Shown: piece after piece, positions 16,763-24,767 of the stretch
Layout of the letters: each line of letters opens with the position of its first letter
How positions within the stretch are numbered: position 1 is the first letter of the stretch
Source: Anaerolineae bacterium
GTDB taxonomy: Bacteria > Chloroflexota > Anaerolineae > 4572-78 > J111
DNA length: 64,000 nucleotides
Direction: 5' to 3'
Assembly (NCBI GenBank): GCA_023382535.1
Contig: JAHDWA010000054.1
Span: 8,210 to 72,209, forward strand
Made by a program: the position numbers and the translations under genes
The notes under the pieces: model-generated
The model's input: only the letters and a program-made list of their open reading frames with translations
What the model was told of the DNA's origin: nothing
Database searches by the model: none

Positions 16763-17426
16763 GATGATGATCAGAAATGCTGCTCGAAAATTCAAGACTC
16801 GGAAAGGTGTGCTTTAGAATCCGCAATGTATTGTCCGATAAGTGGCAATGCGGCGTGATGCTGCATTTCAGTTGCTTGTAACGGGATTCGCGGATTGGGT
16901 CAGTATCATTGCCTACCTGCACAACAAAGTGTTCCACCTCCTCATCACTGGCTTGTTTGATTTCAACATGGTCAAAATCAAACAGAGTGCGATGCCGGAG
17001 CCAGTTGAGGCGCAACTGGCCCTCTTGCTGATCCGACAATCCTGTCCAATCTGCGTCTAAAACGGCTACTACCTGGGGGGTCTCTAAAAACTCCTGACCC
17101 TGACCACACGTACGACAGCCGTAATAAGTAAAAGAGACACCCCAGGCCAGACTGACCGAGTGAGCGCCAAAGCGAGTTAGACAGCGGGGGCATAAGAGTT
17201 GGCTCAGGCGCCAGGCAAAACGGAGCGTTGTTTCCTGCTCGATCTCGGTGAGCAATTCAATCGCGACTGGCTGTAAAGGGTGGGCTTCATCCAGGGCAAT
17301 ACGGCGCAAAGGCTCGGCCACTTCTCCGCCCAGGGCCACTAAGATCTGCCGTGCCGTAGAGTAATCCGCCCAATCACGGCTTTGTAAGGCAGCAATCAAT
17401 GAGTCAGGCTGGTTGGATTTAATCAT
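16752..17426 (-). CDS. HEAT-like / zinc-ribbon protein, unknown function
   Basis: A 224-residue soluble protein. The first 75 residues resemble HEAT-type alpha-helical repeats (ARQILVALGGEVAEPLRRIA, LQPVAIELLTEI). Two CxxC pairs, LLCPRCLTRFG and GCRTCGQG, about 28 residues apart, look like a zinc ribbon. The C-terminal half (about 115-205) is rich in acidic and aromatic residues. I do not recognise a named family. It overlaps hyuA by about 11 bases, which suggests cotranscription, yet its composition is nearer to that of the orphan at 11580-12791, which also has a CxxC motif. It may be an unrelated gene caught in the operon. Confidence 0.75.
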   Translation of the reverse strand: MIKSNQPDSLIAALQSRDWADYSTARQILVALGGEVAEPLRRIALDEAHPLQPVAIELLTEIEQETTLRFAWRLSQLLCPRCLTRFGAHSVSLAWGVSFTYYGCRTCGQGQEFLETPQVVAVLDADWTGLSDQQEGQLRLNWLRHRTLFDFDHVEIKQASDEEVEHFVVQVGNDTDPIRESRYKQLKCSITPHCHLSDNTLRILKHTFPSLEFSSSISDHHHAN

Positions 17427-17518
17427 AGATGGGTTATACTCTACTTTATAATTGCATCCTGAACAAGTTTCTTGTGTAAATTAGCCCTTTGCGGCGGGCC
17501 ATAGCCAGGGCAGGTATT

Positions 17519-17610
17519 TGAACCACGAAGGGCACGAAAAGGGCAAAAGGCGCGAAAGTAAAACTTCCCCGTCCGTGTTTTTCGTAGCTTTTGTGGCTTT
17601 CGTGCTTCAA
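17519..17610. repeat. CACGAA-type imperfect inverted repeat
   Basis: TGAACCACGAAGGGCACGAA on the left and TTTGTGGCTTTCGTGCTTCA on the right form a long imperfect inverted repeat between the divergent zinc-ribbon and UbiD genes. A second, related element is at 31646-31714. It occupies most of the 267-base intergenic region; no promoter is clear. Confidence 0.6.
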
Positions 17611-17693
17611 TCTATTTTGCCTGAAGGTGGCTTGTCCAGGTTAGGATCAATAGCAAACTGACAAATTCCATTATCAGAGGGAGAAAATTTTCC

Positions 17694-19013
17694 ATGCGAA
17701 CTTACATTAATACCTTGCTCCAATCCGGCGAAATGCGCATCGTTGAGCGGGAGGTGGACGGCCGGTTTGAGGTGGCCGCCGTCACTGCTCGCTCGCAGCG
17801 GGAGAGCGACCGGCCGATCCTGTTCAAGAAGGTCAAAGGGTCGGCGCTGCCGGTGGTGAGCAACATTTTTGGCAGCCGGCGGCGGCTGGGTGACCTGATC
17901 GGGGCGAACGGTGGCTCCTTTTGCCGCCGCTGGACGGAATTGATGGTGAAAAACCCTCACCCCGTCGCTGGTGCGACACCCCTCTCCCCCGCCGGGAGAG
18001 GGGTTGAAGAAATCAAACTGAGCGACCTGCCGCAGATTACCTACCACGAAAAAGACGCTGGACCATACATTACCGCTGGGATTTTCCTGGCCAAAGAGCC
18101 GGGGACCGGCGTGCCTAACCTCTCCTTTCACCGCTGCATGCACGTCAGTGATACGGAGCTGCGGGTGCGGCTGGGTACGTCGCACCATCTGACCCGCTAC
18201 CAGGCCAAAGCCGAGGGGGCCAACGAGGCCCTGGAGGCGGCGATCCTGCTCGGCCCGCCGCCCGAATTTGTGCTGGCCGCCGCCGCGCCGATCCCCTACG
18301 ACGAGAGCGAACTGGAGGTTGCCGCCCGGCTGGCGGGGTCGCCCATCCCCATGCGCCGCTGCCGCCACCTCGACCTGGAGGTTCCCGCCGAAACAGAAAT
18401 TGTCATCGAGGGGCGCTTTTTGCCCAACGTGCGCCGGCCCGAAGCGCCGTTTGGCGAGTTCCTGGGCTTTTATGTGCCGCAGGGGAACAACCATGTGTTT
18501 GAAGTGCTCGGCGTGACCTGCCGGCGCGGGGCTACCTACCACGCCCTGGTCTGCGGCTCGCCCGAAGATTTGCGCCTGCTGGAACTGGCCTTTGCCACGC
18601 AGGTCTACCAGCACCTCAGCGCTACGCTGCCCGGTATTCTTGATGTTTCCTGCGTGCCCAACATTATGAATATCGTGGTCAAAATTGAGCAGCAGTACGA
18701 AGGCCATGCCCGGCAGGTGCTGTTGTCGGCCCTGGGGGTCAACCACGATTTTGGCAAAAGCTGCATGGTCGTGGACGAGGACGTGGACATCAACGATCTG
18801 AATGACGTTTACTGGGCCTTTCTGACCCGGGGCCGGGCCGATACCCGCGCTTTCACCATCCCCGACGTGCCGGGCTTCTACCGTGACCCGCACAAGGATC
18901 ATTGGGGCCGCCTGGCGATTGATGCGACCGTGCCCTTTGGCCGGAAAGATGATTTCGTTCGTAAGTCTATTCCTGGGGCAGATCACCTGGACCTGCGCGA
19001 TTATTTTGCCTGA
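17694..19013 (+). CDS. UbiD-family prenylated-FMN decarboxylase
   Basis: A 439-residue UbiD-family protein. These enzymes reversibly decarboxylate aromatic, heteroaromatic or unsaturated acids with prenylated FMN made by UbiX. Family segments are VVSNIFGSRRRLGDLIG, the catalytic EAPFGEFLGFY, VPNIMNIVVKIEQQYEGH and the C-terminal AIDATVPFGRKDDF. The glutamates of the E-x-P-F-G-E motif are the expected acid/base residues. The start has GAGGGAGAAAA upstream. A palindromic repeat (17949-18006) is inserted in frame and encodes NPHPVAGATPLSPAGRG, a segment without family similarity. No UbiX gene is in the window. The gene is divergent from the hyu cluster and precedes a binding-protein gene. Confidence 0.92.
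   Translation: MRTYINTLLQSGEMRIVEREVDGRFEVAAVTARSQRESDRPILFKKVKGSALPVVSNIFGSRRRLGDLIGANGGSFCRRWTELMVKNPHPVAGATPLSPAGRGVEEIKLSDLPQITYHEKDAGPYITAGIFLAKEPGTGVPNLSFHRCMHVSDTELRVRLGTSHHLTRYQAKAEGANEALEAAILLGPPPEFVLAAAAPIPYDESELEVAARLAGSPIPMRRCRHLDLEVPAETEIVIEGRFLPNVRRPEAPFGEFLGFYVPQGNNHVFEVLGVTCRRGATYHALVCGSPEDLRLLELAFATQVYQHLSATLPGILDVSCVPNIMNIVVKIEQQYEGHARQVLLSALGVNHDFGKSCMVVDEDVDINDLNDVYWAFLTRGRADTRAFTIPDVPGFYRDPHKDHWGRLAIDATVPFGRKDDFVRKSIPGADHLDLRDYFA
17949..18006. repeat. REP-like double palindrome inserted in frame in the UbiD gene
   Basis: The segment holds GTCGC-TGGT-GCGAC and then CCCCTCTCCC-cCGCC-GGGAGAGGGG, two adjacent hairpins inside coding sequence. Its length keeps the frame. The second hairpin resembles the perfect palindrome at 40337-40372 (CTCCCTCTCCCT stem). 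Confidence 0.7.
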
Positions 19014-19073
19014 CGCTCGTACATCTGGGTGGAAGCAAGTTGGTGGTTTTTTGTAGTAGCAGCTTTAGGGGGT

Positions 19074-19137
19074 TACTCCATACTCTGGAGTTACTTACCC
19101 CGCCGTGAACTAGGAGCCGGTCAGGGCTGGCGGGTAA
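19074..19137. other. Two adjacent hairpins before the binding-protein gene
   Basis: ACTCCA-tactc-TGGAGT (19075-19091) is followed by a larger stem, TTACCCCGCC (19095-19104) with GGCGGGTAA (19129-19137), with an inner AGCC/GGCT stem. No U-run follows, so it is not an obvious terminator of the UbiD gene. It may be a structured leader of the binding-protein gene 90 bases downstream. I match it to no known riboswitch class. Confidence 0.4.
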
Positions 19138-19225
19138 CTTGCCTAAGCGTCACGACTATAGTAGACTATGCCGCCATCACCCCTGGTGAAAAATAAATAT
19201 ACTTTTATTATTAAGGAGAGAGGCA

Positions 19226-20503
19226 ATGAAAAGGAAGCTCTGGTTCTCTATTGGCTTGGTCCTGATTATTTTGGGTGCGGGGGCCTATCAGGCAGAGCCA
19301 ATGCCGGTGGTCGAGCAGACCCAGGCGGCCGTGCTGCAAACTACCCCTGAGGCAGCGGGGGATGTGGAAGAAGTTACCCTGGGAGTCGTCTTGCCCTTTA
19401 CCGGTTCATTGGGCGAGTATGGGGTCGCCTTCGGCGAGGGGGTCGAACTGGCGGTCGAGCAAATGAATGCGCAGTTAGAAGCGGCCGGCCGGCCCATGCG
19501 CTTTGTCATCGCCAGCGCCGATACCGAAGGTACGCCCGACGGCGCGGCCAAGGCCATCCAGACGGTCGTACAGACCAGCGGCGCGCAGGTAGTGGTCGGC
19601 CCACTGGCGACGACGGAAGTTTTAGGGGCCAAGCAGTTTGCCGACGATAATAAAATCACTATTATTGCCCCGGCCTCGAGCGGGCTGGCCGGCGCTATTC
19701 CCGACGATTATATCTTCCGGGTGATGCAGCCGCCCGATACCTTCCAGTCACAGGCGTTTGAAGGCGTGGCGGTTGCCCGTGGGTATGAAAATATTGTGAT
19801 TCTGCACATGGATGATCCTTTTGGCAACGGTATGGCCGAAAGCTTTACCCAGCGTTTCCAGGAAGCGGGGGGCAAAGAAGTGGTGGCGGTTAAATACGCG
19901 CCGGAACCCACCGATCTATCCAGCGAAGTGACCAGGGTCAGCAGCGAAGTGGCCACTCTCTCCAGCGCCGGAAATACCGCTTTTCTGTGCATCTGCTTCC
20001 TGGGCGACGCGCAGAAGGTATTGCAGCAGGCAGTAGTTGACCCGGTGCTGGGTACGGTGGATTGGCTGGGCGCGGAGAATCTGCGCTCGCCCGAAATCCT
20101 GGCCGACCCCGCTCAGGCAGAATTCCTGGCCTCGGTCAATTTTACCTCTGTTTCGGCTTCGAGCCAGAGCAATCCCAACACCCAGCCGTTTATTGACGCC
20201 TACAGCGCCAAGTTTGGCAAAGAACCCGGTCCCTTCACCAACTATGCCTACGATGCGGCCAATATTGCTATGCTCTCGGTTGCTTTTGCCGGTAACAACG
20301 GCGAAGCTGTCCAAAAGATTGTGCCGTTTATTGCCAGCCATTACATCGGCACGCAGGTGCAAACCTATCTTGACGAGAACGGGGATCAGGCTATCGCCGT
20401 TTTGACCGTCTACCAGGTGAATGAGGATGGCACGGACTTTATGGAAGTGGGCACGTACGATGGCTCGACCGGCGAGACGACGTTGAACGAACCGCAATCA
20501 TAG
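19226..20503 (+). CDS. LivK-type ABC transporter substrate-binding protein
   Basis: A 425-residue exported binding protein of the branched-chain amino acid (HAAT, Peripla_BP_6) family. The N terminus is a signal sequence (MKRKLWFSIGLVLIILGAGA). The mature part begins with EVTLGVVLPFTGSLGEYG and continues with VVGPLATTEVLGAKQFADDN, VFRVMQPPDT-like FRVMQPPDTFQSQA and NIVILHMDDPFGNGMAESF, all typical. There is no lipobox cysteine at the end of the signal. AAGGAGAG precedes the ATG. It probably serves the LivH/LivM permeases at 5946-7959, which lack their own binding-protein gene, although it is 11 kb away and on the other strand. A terminator follows. Confidence 0.92.
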   Translation: MKRKLWFSIGLVLIILGAGAYQAEPMPVVEQTQAAVLQTTPEAAGDVEEVTLGVVLPFTGSLGEYGVAFGEGVELAVEQMNAQLEAAGRPMRFVIASADTEGTPDGAAKAIQTVVQTSGAQVVVGPLATTEVLGAKQFADDNKITIIAPASSGLAGAIPDDYIFRVMQPPDTFQSQAFEGVAVARGYENIVILHMDDPFGNGMAESFTQRFQEAGGKEVVAVKYAPEPTDLSSEVTRVSSEVATLSSAGNTAFLCICFLGDAQKVLQQAVVDPVLGTVDWLGAENLRSPEILADPAQAEFLASVNFTSVSASSQSNPNTQPFIDAYSAKFGKEPGPFTNYAYDAANIAMLSVAFAGNNGEAVQKIVPFIASHYIGTQVQTYLDENGDQAIAVLTVYQVNEDGTDFMEVGTYDGSTGETTLNEPQS

Positions 20504-20597
20504 TTGTTTGGAATAAGGAGGGGAGGGAAGGTTGGAAGCTGATCAAAATCTCCAACCTTTCGCCCTGGGCGCGCAAAATCTGCTTTTACCCCTAAAA

Positions 20598-20634
20598 GGG
20601 GGGTGCGGGTTGTCTATCCGCACTCCCTTTTTTT
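20598..20634 (+). terminator. Rho-independent terminator after the binding-protein gene
   Basis: GGGGTGCGGGT (about 20600-20610) pairs with ATCCGCACTCCC (about 20616-20627) and is followed by a run of seven T. It lies 95 bases after the stop codon. Confidence 0.8.
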
Positions 20635-20695
20635 ATTCGGCCGCCAGCATGCCTGTTGGAGTTCCGGTCTAGATTGTCATTAACAACACGGGGGC

Positions 20696-20724
20696 TTGTC
20701 GAGTAACAAAAATGGTGGAATAAT
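20696..20724 (+). promoter_or_regulatory. Candidate promoter of the large sensor kinase
   Basis: TTGTCG (20696-20701), a 17-base spacer and AATAAT (20719-20724) lie 44 bases before the kinase start. Confidence 0.45.
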
Positions 20725-20767
20725 AATAGCAACACCATTATAGAAAAAACCGAAAAGGATTAGAGCC

Positions 20768-23674
20768 GTGAATGTCAGTATCAGCCCTAAACAAATTAAC
20801 CTGGCTAATCTGAGGCAATTCCTGTCAAAAAAGCAGAAACTCATCCTGTTGGATTTGGCCCTGGCAGGCGCTGCCGGTCTCATGATTATTGCCGAGCCGG
20901 TATTTATCATCCTTTTATTTCACATAATTTTTCTGTTGTTGACATTCGGGGCTTTTTATTGGAGTCTACGTGATTTTACTACCCGGGCCGGATTTTGGGT
21001 GGCGGTGACAACCGTTCTGCTCTTAAGGTCAATTGTTGATGGCCATATTTTTGTCGGAGAAATAATTGAAATTCCCTTGCTTGCTTCGATACTCGTTCTG
21101 GTATTTATGATTGCCGAAGAACGGGCTAAGGCGAAGGAGAAAATGCGCCAAAGCGAGGAGAGGTACCACACCCTCTTTGACAACCTCTTCAAGGAGTCGC
21201 GGGATGCCATCTTTATCACCAATCAAGAGGGGGCGATCGTAGATGTCAATCAAGCTATGCTTGATCTGTTTGGTTATAGCCGAGAAGAAATAACCGGGCC
21301 AAAAGATTCTGCGTCGCCGGCTCTGCCTTTTGTTGAGTGGGACGAACTCATCTGGAAAACAGGACAATTAGGTTCCGTCCGTGATTACGAAATCAAACTA
21401 CAAAAAAGTAATGGAACGGAAATGGACTGCCTGCTGACCTTAAGCCTGTGGCGAAACCGGGACGGCAGGCTGTTGGGGTACCAAGGCATTATTCGCGATA
21501 TCACCCGGCGGAAAAAGGTCGAAGTAGAACGGGTCCAGTTATTGGTCAAAGAGCGCGAGCAGCGGGTCCTGGCCGAGACCCAGGGAGAGGTCTTTCTGGC
21601 TCTGGCAGCCCAAACAAGCTACGAGACGGTGTTGGATGAAATTCTGCGCCAGGTACAACGCATCGTCTCCTACAGTGCAGCCAATATTGTCCTCCTCAAG
21701 CGGGGTACGCTGCACATTGCCCATCATCAAGGCTACCACTTATTCAGCAGCCGGGAAATAATGCCCAATCTCAGGCAATCTCTGGAGGATTTTCCTCTGG
21801 ATGCTGCGGTCATTCAATCTCGACAGCCCCTGGTGATCCCTGATACCCGGCAAAATCCAGACTGGGTTGCGAGCGAGGAATCAGCCTGGATTCGCTCGTT
21901 TATCGCTGTGCCTATTTGCCTGCGTGATCGGGTGTTAGGTTTGCTGCGCCTGGACAGCGCCACGTCCGGTGAATTTTCTGTCGAAGACCTGAAGCGTCTG
22001 GAACCATTGGCCAATGCCGCCGCCATTGCTTTGGATAATGCCCGTTTATTTGATCAGGCCAGGCAGGAAGTTTACGAGCAGACAGTCCAGGCCGAGGCCG
22101 AGATTATTCAGCTCAACGAAAAGCTGTTAAACCTGCAATATGCCAGCGCCACTATCGCCTCCAGTTCGCGTCTACAGCTTGTATTGAACACGATTCCAAA
22201 AGAAATGGCCGGCTTGTTAAAGGTCAACGGCTGCTGCATCCTGGAATGGCATCAAGCCAACGGAACAGCTTCTCTCATCGCTAACCACGGCTTTGGAAGT
22301 TCCTGGGAACAGGAACGGATCATCGAAACTTTTCCGCTCGTTGATTATCCCTTAATGCAGCGGGTATTGACCGAACGCCTCCAGCAGCAAATTACCAGCA
22401 ATCACGCCGGTAGTTACGCGGCCGAACTAGCTTACATGCAATCACTCCAGCTCAAAACGTTGTTGATGGTGCCCATGGAGTTCCAGAATCGAGTAGTGGG
22501 CCTGGTTCATATCATGGACAATCAGCATGAGCGAACTTTTACCAATAGGGAGATTGGTCTGGTTCAAATATTGGCCAACCAGGTAGCCAGCGCCATTGAA
22601 AATAACCGCTTGTATGAACAGATTCGTCAAGAAATAGCTGAACGAATGCAAGTAGAGAAAGCACTGCGCCAGGTTGCGGCCAAGAATCAGGCCATCCTGG
22701 AAGCGATTTCAGATTCTATGTTTTACCTTAGCTATGAAGGTAAGATTCTGGATTACAAGGTGATTACCGCTCATAATGAGCTGCAAGGGTTGCTAGGGGA
22801 GATCGCCGGAGCTAATCATTTAAACGACATCTTGCCGCCAGAACTGGCTAACTTAATCCAGCGTTACATTGCCGCCACGCTCAACAAAAAAACGATGCAA
22901 GTTTTTGAGTATGAACTGTCCCTCTTAGGTGACAAATCCCGCTGTTTTGAAGCCCGGTTAGTGGTCAGTGGGGAGGATGAAGTGTTAGCGATTGTCCGCG
23001 ACATCACCGAACGCAAAGCCCAGGAAGCTGCTTTGGAAAAGGAACGTTTACGGATTGCGCGCGACCTGCACGACTCTCTGGGGCAAAGTCTTGGCTACCT
23101 GCGTCTTAAACTCGATGCCATTGCTTCCAATGGTGGTTTTCATGATGTTGAACAAGTTCGCCAGGATTTGATCCGGATGCGTGACGTAACCAACGAGGCC
23201 TACGAGCTGGTCCGCAGTATGCTGGCAGCAGCCCGCCCATCTAACTTAACAGACCTGGCCACGGTACTGCTGGCCGAAGCCAGGTCTGTGGGGAGTCGAG
23301 CGCGTTTTAAGGTGCAGTTGACCACAGAGGGTCAAGTCAGCCCTCTATCGCCTGTTGTTCAACAGCAGGTGCTATATATTTTTAAGGAGGCGCTAAACAA
23401 TGTCGAAAAGTATGCCAGCGCCAAACACCTGGATATCACCCTGGTATGGAAAGAGAACGCCTTAATTATTAGCCTGCTGGATGACGGCATAGGGTTTAAC
23501 ACGGCTAGCCCCCTGCCAGAGGGGCATTTTGGCCTGACAATTATGCAAGAACGGGCCAGGGAAATAAACGGGGTTCTTTCAGTTGTCTCAACTCCTGGAA
23601 CAGGCACAGAGATTACTCTAAGGCTTCCCCTTGTCCCTGTCCTTCAGCCCTTAATTGTAATCGAAAATTCTTGA
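20768..23674 (+). CDS. Membrane sensor histidine kinase (PAS-GAF-GAF-PAS-HisKA_3)
   Basis: A 968-residue kinase. The N terminus has three or four membrane segments (LILLDLALAGAAGLMIIAEPV, FIILLFHIIFLLLTFGAFY, and two more up to about residue 115). A PAS domain follows (about 130-245: HTLFDNLFKESRDAIFITNQEG, YQGIIRDITRRKK). Two GAF domains lie at about 270-430 and 460-620 (FIAVPICLRDRVLGLLRLD; LLMVPMEFQNRVVGLVHI). A second PAS covers about 635-755. The HisKA_3 helix is LRIARDLHDSLGQSLGYLRL with phospho-His near 768. The ATPase domain has EALNNVEKYASA and LLDDGIGFN. HisKA_3 kinases pair with NarL-type regulators, and one follows 258 bases downstream. The multiple sensor domains suggest integration of redox or ligand signals. 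Confidence 0.94.
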   Translation: MNVSISPKQINLANLRQFLSKKQKLILLDLALAGAAGLMIIAEPVFIILLFHIIFLLLTFGAFYWSLRDFTTRAGFWVAVTTVLLLRSIVDGHIFVGEIIEIPLLASILVLVFMIAEERAKAKEKMRQSEERYHTLFDNLFKESRDAIFITNQEGAIVDVNQAMLDLFGYSREEITGPKDSASPALPFVEWDELIWKTGQLGSVRDYEIKLQKSNGTEMDCLLTLSLWRNRDGRLLGYQGIIRDITRRKKVEVERVQLLVKEREQRVLAETQGEVFLALAAQTSYETVLDEILRQVQRIVSYSAANIVLLKRGTLHIAHHQGYHLFSSREIMPNLRQSLEDFPLDAAVIQSRQPLVIPDTRQNPDWVASEESAWIRSFIAVPICLRDRVLGLLRLDSATSGEFSVEDLKRLEPLANAAAIALDNARLFDQARQEVYEQTVQAEAEIIQLNEKLLNLQYASATIASSSRLQLVLNTIPKEMAGLLKVNGCCILEWHQANGTASLIANHGFGSSWEQERIIETFPLVDYPLMQRVLTERLQQQITSNHAGSYAAELAYMQSLQLKTLLMVPMEFQNRVVGLVHIMDNQHERTFTNREIGLVQILANQVASAIENNRLYEQIRQEIAERMQVEKALRQVAAKNQAILEAISDSMFYLSYEGKILDYKVITAHNELQGLLGEIAGANHLNDILPPELANLIQRYIAATLNKKTMQVFEYELSLLGDKSRCFEARLVVSGEDEVLAIVRDITERKAQEAALEKERLRIARDLHDSLGQSLGYLRLKLDAIASNGGFHDVEQVRQDLIRMRDVTNEAYELVRSMLAAARPSNLTDLATVLLAEARSVGSRARFKVQLTTEGQVSPLSPVVQQQVLYIFKEALNNVEKYASAKHLDITLVWKENALIISLLDDGIGFNTASPLPEGHFGLTIMQERAREINGVLSVVSTPGTGTEITLRLPLVPVLQPLIVIENS

Positions 23675-23833
23675 TAAAGAGTTTAAGCTCCGGCGCTTCC
23701 TTAAAAGTTCCTTAAAATTCTAACCAAATTCATATGAATTTTATATTAAATTTTTTGGAATGCGTGTTACAATCACTTTATTAGCTTCCTTTACATCAGG
23801 TAATCTAACTGCCTTTACATTAGCGTTGGTAGC

Positions 23834-23849
23834 TTGTGACATCTGTCAC
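23834..23849. promoter_or_regulatory. CRP/FNR-family-like site upstream of the response regulator
   Basis: TGTGA-CATCTG-TCACT matches the TGTGA-N6-TCACA operator of the CRP family with one mismatch, and contains the perfect palindrome GTGACA-TC-TGTCAC. Its centre lies about 34 bases before the -10 hexamer at 23873, near the class II activator position. No CRP gene is in the window. Confidence 0.45.
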
Positions 23850-23851
23850 TA

Positions 23852-23878
23852 GTTGTTCCGGCTTATTTAGGGGTATAC
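23852..23878 (+). promoter_or_regulatory. Candidate promoter of the first NarL-type regulator
   Basis: A good -10 hexamer, TATACT (23873-23878), stands 55 bases before the start codon. The -35 match is weak (TTGTTC at 23852, spacer 15), as expected for an activator-dependent promoter with the CRP-like site just upstream. Confidence 0.4.
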
Positions 23879-23932
23879 TGTTTGTAGTCCTGAACCTATC
23901 ACTTAATTTTCAAGGGCCAATTTGGCATAACT

Positions 23933-24586
23933 ATGAAAGTACTGCTTGTTGACGACCATGTTCTCTTTAGAGAGGGATTGGTAAGTCTCCTCAACAGCCA
24001 ACCGGATTTTGAGGTCATAGGTGAAGCCGGCACTGTTCAGGAAGCCGTTACAAGAGTAGGCAGCCTCAAGCCTGATTTGGTGCTCATGGATTTTGGATTA
24101 CCCGATGGAACCGGCCTGGACGCTACCAAAACCATCCTGGCCGACTACTCCGAGACCAAAATTGTTTTTCTGACCGTGCATGAGGAGGATGACCGGCTGT
24201 TTGCGGCCATCCGCTGCGGGGCCAAGGGCTATCTGCTCAAGAATGTCCCGGTAGTAAAGTTGCTGGCGTTTTTACGAGGGGTGGAACAGGGAGAGGTGGC
24301 TATTACATCGGCCATGGCCAGCCGTATTTTGGCCGAGTTTGCCCGGACCGAGCCAACGCGCGGGCGCGAACGCCTTGAAACAGGGGAGCTGACCGTAAGA
24401 GAGCTGGAAGTTCTTAAGGAATTGGCCCTGGGGGCCAGCAACCGCGAGATAGCGGAGCGTTTAGTTATCGCCGAAAACACCGTCAAGAATCATGTGCGCA
24501 GCATCCTGGCCAAGTTAAACCTTAGAAATCGCCGTGAAGCGACTCGTTATGCCCACAATCAAGGACTGGTTCAATCTTCAGCTTAG
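23933..24586 (+). CDS. NarL/FixJ-family response regulator
   Basis: A 217-residue two-domain regulator. The receiver begins MKVLLVDDHVLFREGLV; the phospho-acceptor is Asp53 in DLVLMDFGLPDGTGLD; KIVFLTVHEE and GAKGYLLKNVP supply the conserved Thr and Lys. The LuxR-type HTH is LTVRELEVLKELALGASNREIAERLVIAENTVKNHV (read as two pieces) near residues 148-195. It is the cognate partner of the kinase upstream by position, but it has its own promoter region, so kinase and regulator levels may be set separately. A terminator follows. Confidence 0.95.
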   Translation: MKVLLVDDHVLFREGLVSLLNSQPDFEVIGEAGTVQEAVTRVGSLKPDLVLMDFGLPDGTGLDATKTILADYSETKIVFLTVHEEDDRLFAAIRCGAKGYLLKNVPVVKLLAFLRGVEQGEVAITSAMASRILAEFARTEPTRGRERLETGELTVRELEVLKELALGASNREIAERLVIAENTVKNHVRSILAKLNLRNRREATRYAHNQGLVQSSA

Positions 24587-24672
24587 TTGCCGGGGCTGCG
24601 CTAAAAGGGCAGATTTTATAATAACTGCAAGTTTGATTCTGTGATATTTTTTCAAAGTACTAGTTAATTTCT

Positions 24673-24706
24673 AAAAAGGACTATCGTAAAGATAGTCCTT
24701 TTTTTT
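24673..24706 (+). terminator. Rho-independent terminator after the first regulator
   Basis: AAAAAGGACTATC, loop GTAAA, GATAGTCCTTTTT and further T form a perfect 13-bp stem with flanking A and T tracts, so it could work in both directions. Confidence 0.9.
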
Positions 24707-24717
24707 GATTAGAACTA

Positions 24718-24746
24718 TAGACACCTCACCCTCCTCACGATATGAT
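24718..24746 (+). promoter_or_regulatory. Promoter of the second sensor kinase
   Basis: TAGACA (24718-24723), a 17-base spacer and TATGAT (24741-24746) each differ from consensus at one position. The kinase start is 22 bases downstream, so the leader is very short. Confidence 0.6.
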
Positions 24747-24767
24747 ACAAGTACCCCTTTTTAACCG

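Noticed and set aside
17607..18986. A 459-codon open frame antisense to the UbiD gene
   Set aside because: Its sequence has no family features and its codons mirror those of UbiD, whose motifs are unmistakable on the plus strand.
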